From NCBI GenBank assembly GCA_903844155.1, contig CAIMSU010000319.1:1-56832 (forward strand): a DNA stretch of 56,832 nt. The letters are read 5' to 3'. Position numbers and translations under genes: made by a program. The stretch is from an uncultured Pseudomonadota bacterium (GTDB lineage Bacteria; Myxococcota_A; UBA796; SXON01). The notes beneath the pieces are model-generated. The model saw only the letters and a list, made by a program, of their open reading frames with translations. It searched no databases and was not told where the DNA came from. This document shows positions 33,172-40,681 of this stretch, in pieces (the stretch's first letter is position 1; each line of letters opens with the position of its first letter).

Positions 33172-34545
33172 ATGGCCGAGACGGTGCTGGTTTGTGACGA
33201 CGAGGAGCTGATCCGCTGGTCGCTGTGCGAGCACCTCCAGCAGCAGGGCTACCGGACCATCGAGGCGGAGAACGGCAAGCAAGCGTTGGAGCTGGTCCGG
33301 GAGCACGCCCCGTCGATCTTGTTGCTCGATCTCAAGATGCCGGTGATGGACGGCCTCGCCACGCTGCGGGCGCTGCGCGAGTCCGACCAGGATCTGCCGG
33401 TGATCGTGATCACGGCGCACGGTGGCGTCGAGAGCGCGATTGAAGCGACGCGGCTCGGGGCGAGCGGCTACCTCGCCAAGCCCTTCGATCTCCGGGAGGC
33501 GGCGCTCGCCGTACGTCGGGCGTTGGACGAGGACAAGCTCAAGCACGAGGTCCACTACCTGCGCGGGCAGGCTTCGGGTGGGTACGCCGAGATCGTCGGC
33601 GCGTCGCCGTCCATGCAGCGCCTGTTCGAGACGCTCCGGCGCATCGAACGGATTGACGCGCCGACCGTTTTGATCCAGGGCGAGAGCGGCACGGGAAAAG
33701 ACCTCGTCGCACGGGCGATCCACGCCCGCGGACCGCGCCGGAACGCGCCATTCATGGAGATCGACTGCACCTCCCTCCCCGAGCCGCTGATGGAGAGCGA
33801 GCTTTTTGGCCACGAACGGGGCGCGTTCACGGACGCGCGCACGACGAAGCGGGGCCTGTTCGAGGTCGCCGCGAACGGCATGATCTTCCTGGACGAGATC
33901 GGCGAGCTGCCCATCGGCATGCAGGCCAAGCTCCTGCGCGCGCTTGAAAACCGCAAGTTCCGGCGCGTCGGCGGGGTCGCGGACATCCCGTTGAACGCCG
34001 CGATCATCGCCGCGACCAACCGGAACCTGCGCGATGAGGCCACCGCCGGGCGCTTTCGCGAGGACCTCTTCTTCCGTCTCCACGTCCTGCCGATCGAGGT
34101 GCCCGCCCTCCGCGAGCGACGCGAGGATATCCCGGCGTTGGTCCATACCTTCATCGAACGCCTGAACAAGACCTTCGGTCGCTCGGTCAAGGGCACGAGC
34201 GCACGGGCGATGGAGCTGCTGGTGAACTACCGGTGGCCGGGGAACGTGCGCGAGCTTCGCAACGTGGTCGAGCGCACCATCATCCTGCTGCCGGGCGACG
34301 TCGTCGAACCACAGGACCTTCCCATCGAGTTGCGCCACGGCCCGAGCGTCGGGCACGCAGGTCGCGTGTTCACGCTGCCGACGGACGGGGTGGACCTGGA
34401 CGAGCTGGAGCGCGACCTCGTCCGCCAGGCGATGGAGCGGACGTCCGGCAACCAGTCCGCCGCCGCCCGCCTCCTCGGCATCTCCCGCTACTCCCTCCGC
34501 TATCGGCTGGAAAAGATGGCGAACCCGAGATCAGAGGGCCGGTAG
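33172..34545 (+). CDS. NtrC-family sigma-54 response regulator
   Basis: A 457-residue transcription activator in three parts. The receiver domain (1-120) has the acidic pair DD at 9-10, phosphoacceptor Asp53 (LLLDLKMP) and Lys in LAKPF. The AAA+ domain (about 140-370) has Walker A GESGTGKD, the sigma-54 contact loop reading GAFTDA instead of the usual GAFTGA, and Walker B FLDEIGEL. A Fis-type helix-turn-helix (about 415-450) reads NQSAAARLLGISRYSLRYRL. It converges with the globin-coupled kinase at 34531-36003 (15-bp overlap), the obvious partner. A consensus sigma-54 promoter precedes ccoN 1.6 kb away and is its likely target. Confidence 0.95.
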   Translation: MAETVLVCDDEELIRWSLCEHLQQQGYRTIEAENGKQALELVREHAPSILLLDLKMPVMDGLATLRALRESDQDLPVIVITAHGGVESAIEATRLGASGYLAKPFDLREAALAVRRALDEDKLKHEVHYLRGQASGGYAEIVGASPSMQRLFETLRRIERIDAPTVLIQGESGTGKDLVARAIHARGPRRNAPFMEIDCTSLPEPLMESELFGHERGAFTDARTTKRGLFEVAANGMIFLDEIGELPIGMQAKLLRALENRKFRRVGGVADIPLNAAIIAATNRNLRDEATAGRFREDLFFRLHVLPIEVPALRERREDIPALVHTFIERLNKTFGRSVKGTSARAMELLVNYRWPGNVRELRNVVERTIILLPGDVVEPQDLPIELRHGPSVGHAGRVFTLPTDGVDLDELERDLVRQAMERTSGNQSAAARLLGISRYSLRYRLEKMANPRSEGR

Positions 34546-36003
34546 CTCCAGCACAAACGTCGCGCCGGAGAGCGGCCCGGCACCGAGCTCCAGCCGCCCG
34601 CCCATCGCCGCGACCGCCTTCCGACAGATCGCGAGTCCGAGACCGGTCCCCCGCGTGCGCGTCGTGAAGAAGGGAGCAAAGATCTTCTCGGCGTTCTCCG
34701 CTGGAATCCCGGGCCCCGAGTCCGACACGCGCACGACCCCGTCGGAGACCGTCATCCGCACTTCGCCCGACGCGCCGATGGCCTGCACCGCGTTGAGGAC
34801 GAGATTGAGCAGGATCTGGTGCACAAGGTTCGCATCTCCCTTCGCTAATCCGCTCCCCATCACGGTGATCGCCACTTCGGGGTGGTCGCGACGGACGAGA
34901 TCGGCCACCGAGCGCGCCGACTCGTCCAGCGTCACGGGCATGCTGCGCGCCGCCGTCGGTCGGGCGAAGTCGAGCAGGTCGGTGACGAGGTCGTTGAGCC
35001 GTCGCACCTGGCCCTCCACCTTCTCCATGATCGGCTTTCGACGGTCATTGTCAGGGAGGCTGCCGGCGATGACCTGGATGGCGCCGGAGATGCCGGCGAG
35101 GGGGTTGCGGAGCTCGTGCGCGACCGCGGCGGACAAGGCGCCGAGCTGGGCGAGGGATTCAGAGCGGGCGAGGCGCCCTTCTGTCCGGATCGCGTCGGTG
35201 AGCTCCTCCATGTGCAGCAGCACGCGTGCGCGGGGGTGCTCAAGCGGAACAATCGACACGTGGAAGTTCCGATCTTCGCCGTCCAACCGCACGTCTACGC
35301 GGGTGACCGTGATCTCGCGACCGGACTCCAGCGCCCGCGCCATGGTGGCGACGAGATCCGCGGCCTCGACGAGCGGCGCCGGGATCGCCTCGCGCCAGTC
35401 GAGCCCAACCACCGGCACATCCCCGAAAAGCCGCGCGGCAGGCCGGGTTGCGGCGGTGACCTTGCCCTCGGCGTCGAGGAGCAGTACGGTCACCGGCATG
35501 TGGTAGACGAGCAGCTCCTGCAGCGTCGCCACCCCCCGCGCCTCGCGACTCTCCACGTAGGTGCCGGTCATGATCGCCAGATCCATGTCCACGACCTTTT
35601 GCAGGCTTTCGAGCGTCAGGACGGCCTCCCCCGGCGACAGCGTCGCCGCGGCGATCTGCCCCAGTGCCACCCGGTAGACGTTCATCGCCGTGAACATGTA
35701 CCGGGACATCAGCCCAACCTGTACGTGCACCCGGCCGATCCGCTCCCTTCGCTCGTAGTAATCCAGGTCCCAGGGCCCATGGATGAGCTCCGCGGCCCAC
35801 ACCGCGAGCGTCCCCTTCAGCCGCTCCACCTGGGCCGCGTCGCGGAGCACCTCCGCGGCCCCGGGGTGCTCGAGGATCTTCGAGTAGAAGAGGTCGGACA
35901 ACCGGGTAAGCTCGGGGGCGACGAGGGGCCACAGCGCGCGCAGGCGGACCTCGTCGGCCTCGGTGAAACCGATCCAGGACTTCATCTCATCGAAGGGGTG
36001 CAT
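34531..36003 (-). CDS. Globin-coupled sensor histidine kinase
   Basis: A 490-residue soluble sensor kinase. The N-terminal 160 residues are a protoglobin-type heme domain: IGFTEADEVRLRALWPLV, the F-helix segment RRERIGRVHVQVGL with proximal His93, then MSRYMFTAMNVYRVAL. A PAS-like domain follows (about 165-270, VTVLLLDAEGKVTAATRPAARLFGD), then the kinase core: H-box VAHELRNPLAGI with His296, N-box LVLNAVQAI, and GPGIPAENAEKIFAPFFTTR and GTGLGL in the ATPase domain. No membrane segment is present. Globin-coupled histidine kinases such as Anaeromyxobacter AfGcHK sense O2 by heme. It is divergent from ccoN and convergent with the sigma-54 regulator, which makes an oxygen-sensing pair very likely. 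Confidence 0.92.
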   Translation of the reverse strand: MHPFDEMKSWIGFTEADEVRLRALWPLVAPELTRLSDLFYSKILEHPGAAEVLRDAAQVERLKGTLAVWAAELIHGPWDLDYYERRERIGRVHVQVGLMSRYMFTAMNVYRVALGQIAAATLSPGEAVLTLESLQKVVDMDLAIMTGTYVESREARGVATLQELLVYHMPVTVLLLDAEGKVTAATRPAARLFGDVPVVGLDWREAIPAPLVEAADLVATMARALESGREITVTRVDVRLDGEDRNFHVSIVPLEHPRARVLLHMEELTDAIRTEGRLARSESLAQLGALSAAVAHELRNPLAGISGAIQVIAGSLPDNDRRKPIMEKVEGQVRRLNDLVTDLLDFARPTAARSMPVTLDESARSVADLVRRDHPEVAITVMGSGLAKGDANLVHQILLNLVLNAVQAIGASGEVRMTVSDGVVRVSDSGPGIPAENAEKIFAPFFTTRTRGTGLGLAICRKAVAAMGGRLELGAGPLSGATFVLELPAL

Positions 36004-36030
36004 GACTTCGGCCTAATCCGCAAGGGGTGT

Positions 36031-36057
36031 GCCGGATCTGAGCTGCTCAGATCCGGC
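36031..36057. repeat. 27-bp perfect palindrome, copy 1, in the ccoN promoter region
   Basis: Arms GCCGGATCTGAGC and GCTCAGATCCGGC around a central T. It lies about 55-80 bases upstream of the -24 element of the ccoN sigma-54 promoter, a usual place for an activator site. The palindrome core and about 18 flanking bases (CGGCCCTCGACGCGTCAAG) recur inside ccoI at 40862, so it may be a REP-like element instead of, or as well as, an enhancer. Confidence 0.75.
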
Positions 36058-36109
36058 CCTCGACGCGTCAAGAGCCGGAATCGAGTGAGGCGGATCGGGC
36101 GCTCGGCGC

Positions 36110-36125
36110 TGGCACGGTCCTTGCT
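36110..36125 (+). promoter_or_regulatory. Consensus sigma-54 promoter of the cco operon
   Basis: TGGCACGGTCCTTGCT matches the -24/-12 consensus TGGCAC-N5-TTGCW at every position, with GG at 36111-36112 and GC at 36123-36124. The predicted transcription start (12 bases after the -12 C) is about 36136, only two bases before the ATG assigned to ccoN. An NtrC-type activator gene lies close by. Confidence 0.88.
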
Positions 36126-36137
36126 CATGGGCCTCTC

Positions 36138-37628
36138 ATGGACCCAGCCACCTCCCCAAGCTCGCCCTCGCCCGTCGCCGGGCCCGCCATCACCCCCACG
36201 TCGCCCGTGAACTACGACGACGAGTCCGTCAAGAAGTTCATCATCGCCACACTGGTGTGGGGCATCGTCGGCATGCTCGTCGGCGTGTGGCTGGCGCTGG
36301 AGCTCGCGTGGTGGCCGGCCAACCTCGGTACGCCGTACTTGAGCTTCGGCCGCCTTCGCCCGCTGCACACCAACGCCGTCATCTTCGCGTTCACTGGAAA
36401 CGCCCTGTTCGCCGGCATCTACTACTCGATGCAGCGCCTGCTGAAGACGCGGATGTGGTCGGACAAGCTCTCCGCGTTCCACTTCTGGGGCTGGCAGGCC
36501 ATCATCGTCTCGGCTGCGGTGACGCTGCCGATGGGCATGACGGAGGGCAAGGAGTACGCCGAGCTGATCTGGCCGATCGACCTCGCCATCGCCGTCGTCT
36601 GGCTGGCGTTTGCAGCCAACTTCTTCGGGACCATCGCGATCCGGAAGGTTCAGCACCTCTACGTCGCCATCTGGTTCTACATGTCGATGGTCATCACCAT
36701 CACCGTGCTGCACGTCGTCAACAACCTGGCGATGCCCGCCACCTTTACGCGCAGCTACCCCATCTACGCGGGCATGACGGACGCGCTGGTGCAGTGGTGG
36801 TACGGCCACAACGCGGTCGGCTTCCTGCTCACCACACCGATCCTCGGCTTGATGTACTACTTCCTGCCGAAAGCTGCGAACAAGCCGGTCTACAGCTACC
36901 GGCTCTCGATCATCCACTTCTGGGCGCTGGTGTTCATGTACATCTGGGCCGGGCCCCACCACCTGCTCTACTCGGCGCTGCCCGACTGGGCGCAGACGCT
37001 CGGCATGGTGTTCTCCGTCGCGCTCATCGCGCCGTCCTGGGGCGGCATGCTCAACGGGCTGCTGACGCTGCGCGGCGCCTGGGACAAGCTGCGGACCGAC
37101 CCCGTCCTCAAGTTCTTCGTCTCCGGCATCACCTTTTACGGCATGAGCACGTTCGAGGGGCCGATGATGTCGATCCGCGGCGTCAACGCGCTCTCGCACT
37201 TCACCGACTGGACCATCGCCCACGTCCACGCCGGCGCGCTTGGCTGGGTGGGGATGAGCATCTTCGGGATGCTCTACTACACGGTCCCGCGCGTCTGGAA
37301 CCGGCCGCTGCACAGCGTTTCGATGGCCACGACGCACTTCTGGCTCGCGAGCACCGGCATCGTGCTCTACATCGTGGCCATGTGGTCCGCGGGGGTCACG
37401 CAGGGGCTGATGTGGCGGGCGCTCGACGCGAACGGCCTCCTCCAGTACCCCAACTTCATCGACACGGTCACCACGCTGAACCCGTTCTACTGGATTCGGC
37501 TGGTTGGCGGCTCCATGTACCTCGTGGGCACCATCCTCTGCGCCTGGAACGTCTTCCGCACCGCCACCGGCCCGTCCCTCAGCAGCCCGGCCGGCCACCC
37601 CGCAGCCACCCCCCACCTGGAGGCCTGA
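36138..37628 (+). CDS. ccoN: Cytochrome cbb3 oxidase subunit I
   Basis: Catalytic heme-copper oxidase subunit with low-spin and high-spin heme b plus CuB, reducing O2 with high affinity. 496 residues with about twelve hydrophobic helices. Conserved His-bearing segments are present: [19 protein letters not shown] (low-spin heme), [12 protein letters not shown] (CuB His), WAGPHHLLY (two CuB His), and [12 protein letters not shown] (heme ligands). ATG 36138 has no ribosome binding site and sits about two bases after the predicted sigma-54 transcription start. A GTG at 36207, nearer the conserved region, is an alternative. First gene of the operon, with ccoO starting 2 bases after its stop. Confidence 0.96.
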   Translation: MDPATSPSSPSPVAGPAITPTSPVNYDDESVKKFIIATLVWGIVGMLVGVWLALELAWWPANLGTPYLSFGRLRPLHTNAVIFAFTGNALFAGIYYSMQRLLKTRMWSDKLSAFHFWGWQAIIVSAAVTLPMGMTEGKEYAELIWPIDLAIAVVWLAFAANFFGTIAIRKVQHLYVAIWFYMSMVITITVLHVVNNLAMPATFTRSYPIYAGMTDALVQWWYGHNAVGFLLTTPILGLMYYFLPKAANKPVYSYRLSIIHFWALVFMYIWAGPHHLLYSALPDWAQTLGMVFSVALIAPSWGGMLNGLLTLRGAWDKLRTDPVLKFFVSGITFYGMSTFEGPMMSIRGVNALSHFTDWTIAHVHAGALGWVGMSIFGMLYYTVPRVWNRPLHSVSMATTHFWLASTGIVLYIVAMWSAGVTQGLMWRALDANGLLQYPNFIDTVTTLNPFYWIRLVGGSMYLVGTILCAWNVFRTATGPSLSSPAGHPAATPHLEA

Positions 37629-37629
37629 G

Positions 37630-38343
37630 ATGGCCGACTCCTGGCACCGCCGCACGCTCGAACACCGCAGCGCGCTGTTCGCCGCCCTCACGACCGCCGC
37701 GATCTCCATCGGCGGGATGGTCGAGATCGCCCCGATGTTCTCGATGCCGATCGACACGACGGGCATCAGCAACTACACGCCGCTCCAGGTCGCCGGCCGC
37801 GACATCTACGTGCGAGAGGGCTGCTACAACTGCCACTCCCAGATGATCCGGCCGCTCCGCTCGGAGACGCTGCGCTACGGGACGTGGTCCCGCGCGGAAG
37901 AATACGCCTGGGACCGGCCGTTCCAGCTCGGCTCCCGAAGGATCGGCCCGGATCTGATGCGCGTCGGCGGAAAATACCCGAACGCCTGGCATTTTGAGCA
38001 CCTGCGGGACCCGCGCAGCACCTCGCCCGGCTCGATCATGCCAAGCTACCACTGGCTGATCGACGACAAGGTCGACCCTGCCGACATCACCGCCTCCATC
38101 AACGCCCTGCGCCGCCTTGGCGCGCCCTACCCCGCGGACCTGGACGTAGCGGCGTCGATGCACGCCGACGCGCAGGTGATCGTGGACAACCTGGCGACGG
38201 CGAAGGTGACCGTCGAGCCCGACCGCGAGGTCATCGCGCTCATCGCCTACCTCCAGCACCTTGGCGTGGACGGCAGGAAGAAGTGGGGCGACGGGACCAC
38301 CGCCGACGCAGCGCCCGTCGGCACCCCAGCGGAGGCCCCATGA
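37630..38343 (+). CDS. ccoO: Cytochrome cbb3 oxidase subunit II, monoheme
   Basis: Membrane-anchored c-type cytochrome that passes electrons to CcoN. 237 residues: one N-terminal helix (about 17-37), heme-binding CYNCH at 65-69 in REGCYNCHSQMIRPL, and the typical RIGPDLMRVGGKYPN and PGSIMPSYHWL, the latter providing the Met ligand. ATG 37630 follows the ccoN stop by one base. The stop overlaps ccoQ (ATGA). Confidence 0.96.
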   Translation: MADSWHRRTLEHRSALFAALTTAAISIGGMVEIAPMFSMPIDTTGISNYTPLQVAGRDIYVREGCYNCHSQMIRPLRSETLRYGTWSRAEEYAWDRPFQLGSRRIGPDLMRVGGKYPNAWHFEHLRDPRSTSPGSIMPSYHWLIDDKVDPADITASINALRRLGAPYPADLDVAASMHADAQVIVDNLATAKVTVEPDREVIALIAYLQHLGVDGRKKWGDGTTADAAPVGTPAEAP

Positions 38344-38540
38344 ACAGCATGCCCGATGTCCCCACCACGGAGCCCTGGATGGGCACCCTCCTTGGCATCA
38401 TGACCGCCGTCTTTCTCGCCTGCTTCGTCGGCTGGACGGTCTGGGCCTGGCTCCCCCGCAATCGCAAGAACATGGAGGAGGCCAGCCGCCTCCCGCTCGA
38501 CGACGATTTCAACGCCCCTGGCGAGGTTCCCCATGTCTGA
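38340..38540 (+). CDS. ccoQ: cbb3 oxidase small subunit CcoQ
   Basis: A 66-residue single-helix protein (hydrophobic stretch about 13-34, ILMT-like GIMTAVFLACFVGWTVWAW) followed by the usual polar tail KNMEEASRLPLDDD. CcoQ proteins stabilise the oxidase. It starts within ccoO (ATGA) and ends inside the first codons of ccoP (8-bp overlap). Confidence 0.9.
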   Translation: MNSMPDVPTTEPWMGTLLGIMTAVFLACFVGWTVWAWLPRNRKNMEEASRLPLDDDFNAPGEVPHV

Positions 38541-39030
38541 CCCCACCCGCGACCAGCCCCTCGGTCACGCCCATGAGGCCGACGGCATCGAAGAGTACGA
38601 CAACCAGCTCCCGCTGTGGTGGGTCGGCCTGTTCGTCGGCACCGTGATCTTTGGCATCGTGTACGCGGTCGACTACCACTTCATCTCGCATCGCTCGCAG
38701 GTGAAGGAGTACGACGCGGAGATGGCGGCGGCGCCGAAGGCCCCCGAGGCGAGCGTGGCCGTGGGCGCCATCACCCCCGACATGATCGCGGCCGGCAAGG
38801 AGATCTTCGCCGCCAACTGCGTCGCGTGCCACGGCGCGGACATGCACGGCGGCATCGGCCCGAACCTGACGGACAGCACCTGGATCCACGGCGGCACGTA
38901 CCCGGAGATCGTCCACACGGTCACGTTCGGCGTGCCGGAGAAGGGAATGATCACCTGGGGCCCGATCCTCGGCCCGGAGAAGATCGCGCAGGTCGCGGCG
39001 TTCGTCCACAGCTCCGGGGGAGGCCAGTAG
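38533..39030 (+). CDS. ccoP: cbb3 oxidase subunit III, short single-heme form
   Basis: A 165-residue membrane cytochrome c. It has the N-terminal CcoP signature EYDNQLPLWWVGLF and one transmembrane helix (about 27-47), then a single cytochrome c domain with CVACH at 96-100, PNLTDSTW and a Met ligand in EKGMITWGP. Canonical CcoP has two heme domains and about 300 residues. Here only one CXXCH exists and the chain stops after the first domain. The reading frame is clean, so this looks like a genuine monoheme version rather than a truncation by mutation. Confidence 0.92.
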   Translation: MSDPTRDQPLGHAHEADGIEEYDNQLPLWWVGLFVGTVIFGIVYAVDYHFISHRSQVKEYDAEMAAAPKAPEASVAVGAITPDMIAAGKEIFAANCVACHGADMHGGIGPNLTDSTWIHGGTYPEIVHTVTFGVPEKGMITWGPILGPEKIAQVAAFVHSSGGGQ

Positions 39031-40541
39031 TGGCTCCCAACCCGACCGGCGGGCCGAAGGCCGCTCCGCGCGACGACGGCTCGCGTCGTCGGTGGATCTA
39101 CGCGCTCGACGTCCAAGGTCGCTACCAGACCGTGCACCGGTGGACGGGACGGGCGCTGCAGCTCTTTCTCGTTTCCGTACCGTGGTTTCTCGTCGCGGGG
39201 CGGCCGGCGGTGCAGTTTGACCTCGTCGCCCGGCGGCTCTACCTGCTCGGCGGGATCTACACGGCGCAGGACTCGATCTTCCTGGTGTTCGCGGGGCTTG
39301 GGGCGGCGTTCTCGCTGTTCCTGTTCACGGCGCTCTACGGACGGCTGTGGTGCGGCTACGCGTGCCCGCAGACCGTGTTCCTGGAGGAGTGGATCCGGCC
39401 CATCGAGGCGATGGTGGAGGGGCCCCGCGGGGTCCGCATGGCGCGCGACCGCGGGCCGTGGACGGCAGGGCGAGCGGGGAGAAAGGCGCTGAAGTGGTCG
39501 TTGTTCGCGGTGATCGCCGGCGGCGTGGCGATGGCGTTCACGAGCTGGTTCGTGCCGGCGCGCACGCTGTGGCTCGGCCTCGCGGACCCAGCGGCCTACG
39601 GGTTTGTGGCCGTGCTCGCAGCGCTCCTCTTCTGGGACTTTGCCTGGTTCCGGGAGCAGTTCTGCAACTATCTCTGCCCGTATGCGCGCTTTCAAGGCGC
39701 GCTCACGGACGACCAGAGCCTCGTGGTGGCCTACAACGCCGGCCTCGGAGAGCCGCGCGGCAAGGCCCGTGGCGACAATACGCGGCGGGCAACGCGGCAG
39801 AACGCCGCGGATGCCCAGTCCTCCGGCATCGCCGTCCTTCGCGTCGGAGAGTCGCAGCCGCTCGGCGCCTGCATCGACTGCAAGAAGTGCGTCGCCGTGT
39901 GCCCGCAGGGCGTCGACATCCGCGAGGGGTTCCAGCTCGAATGCATCAACTGCGCCCGCTGCGTGGACGCCTGCGACGACGTTTTTGCCAAGCTGCGCGA
40001 CAAGGACTCATCGGGCGAGCCCACCCCGGGCGGCGTGCCGCAAAAGTCCAACGCCGGGCTCGGGCTCATCCAGTACACGTCCCTCTCCCGGGCCAGCCTG
40101 CTGCGGCCGCGCACGATCGCCTACGGCGCCCTCCTCGCCGCTATCTTCACCGCGCTGCTCGTCCTCGGTTTTGGCCACCACGACCTCCGCGCCAACCTCG
40201 CCCGCGCGCCCGGCACCCTCTACGTCGTGGACGCCGACGGCTGGACCCGCAACACGTACCTGCTGCAGGTCACCAACAACAGCGCCGATCCCGCGCCAAT
40301 CGCCGTGACCGTCGAGGGCCTCCCCGAGGGATCCCGCGTGGACGTCACGCCCGTGACTGTCGCGCCGGCGGCGACGGTGACCGTGCCGATGATCGTGCGC
40401 GTGGCCCCTGACCCCACTGCGAGTCGCACGCTGCCGCTCACCGTGACCGTCGCGTCGCACCCGGCTGAAGGCGGGCACGCAGATTCCGTTGCCATCGCAG
40501 CGACCTTCAAGAGCGCCTCTGCGACGGGAGGTGGCGGGTGA
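39030..40541 (+). CDS. ccoG: CcoG/RdxA cytochrome oxidase accessory iron-sulfur protein
   Basis: A 503-residue membrane protein with a ferredoxin domain, implicated in Cu(II) reduction during cbb3 assembly. GTG 39030 shares its G with the ccoP stop (TAGTG). Features: several helices with the CGYACPQTVF and NYLCPYARFQ segments, two [4Fe-4S] motifs CIDCKKCVAVCP and CINCARCVDAC in the middle, another helix, and a C-terminal Ig-like FixG domain (about 385-500). All are usual for the family. Confidence 0.94.
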   Translation: MAPNPTGGPKAAPRDDGSRRRWIYALDVQGRYQTVHRWTGRALQLFLVSVPWFLVAGRPAVQFDLVARRLYLLGGIYTAQDSIFLVFAGLGAAFSLFLFTALYGRLWCGYACPQTVFLEEWIRPIEAMVEGPRGVRMARDRGPWTAGRAGRKALKWSLFAVIAGGVAMAFTSWFVPARTLWLGLADPAAYGFVAVLAALLFWDFAWFREQFCNYLCPYARFQGALTDDQSLVVAYNAGLGEPRGKARGDNTRRATRQNAADAQSSGIAVLRVGESQPLGACIDCKKCVAVCPQGVDIREGFQLECINCARCVDACDDVFAKLRDKDSSGEPTPGGVPQKSNAGLGLIQYTSLSRASLLRPRTIAYGALLAAIFTALLVLGFGHHDLRANLARAPGTLYVVDADGWTRNTYLLQVTNNSADPAPIAVTVEGLPEGSRVDVTPVTVAPAATVTVPMIVRVAPDPTASRTLPLTVTVASHPAEGGHADSVAIAATFKSASATGGGG

Positions 40542-40681
40542 TCCAGCGCTTCTTCACCCCACCCATGGTCATCACGCTGGTGCTTGGCGTGGTGGTCGTG
40601 GTGAACCTGGCGTTCGCGTGGGTGGCCGTTGGCGGCGCCGATCCCGTCGACCCGACGTACACCAACGCGACGCAGCGATGA
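40538..40681 (+). CDS. Very short FixH/CcoH-like membrane peptide
   Basis: A 47-residue protein with one transmembrane helix (MVITLVLGVVVVVNLAFAWV) and a short outer tail GADPVDPTYTNATQR. GTG 40538 overlaps the ccoG stop (GTGA) and is preceded by GGGAGG. Its stop overlaps the ccoI ATG (ATGA). CcoH/FixH occupies this operon place and interacts with CcoP, but is usually about 150 residues or more. If this is CcoH, it is reduced to the anchor helix and a stub. Assignment is by position and helix only. Confidence 0.7.
   Translation: MIQRFFTPPMVITLVLGVVVVVNLAFAWVAVGGADPVDPTYTNATQR

Noticed and set aside
36004-36137. FNR/ANR box in the ccoN promoter region
   Set aside because: No TTGAT-N4-ATCAA or close variant was found. 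The only strong signal is the sigma-54 promoter and the palindrome.
34882-36210. Long plus-strand frame antisense to the globin-coupled kinase
   Set aside because: It is the mirror frame of a gene with clear globin, PAS and kinase motifs, and its composition is Arg/His/Gly-rich without known domains.
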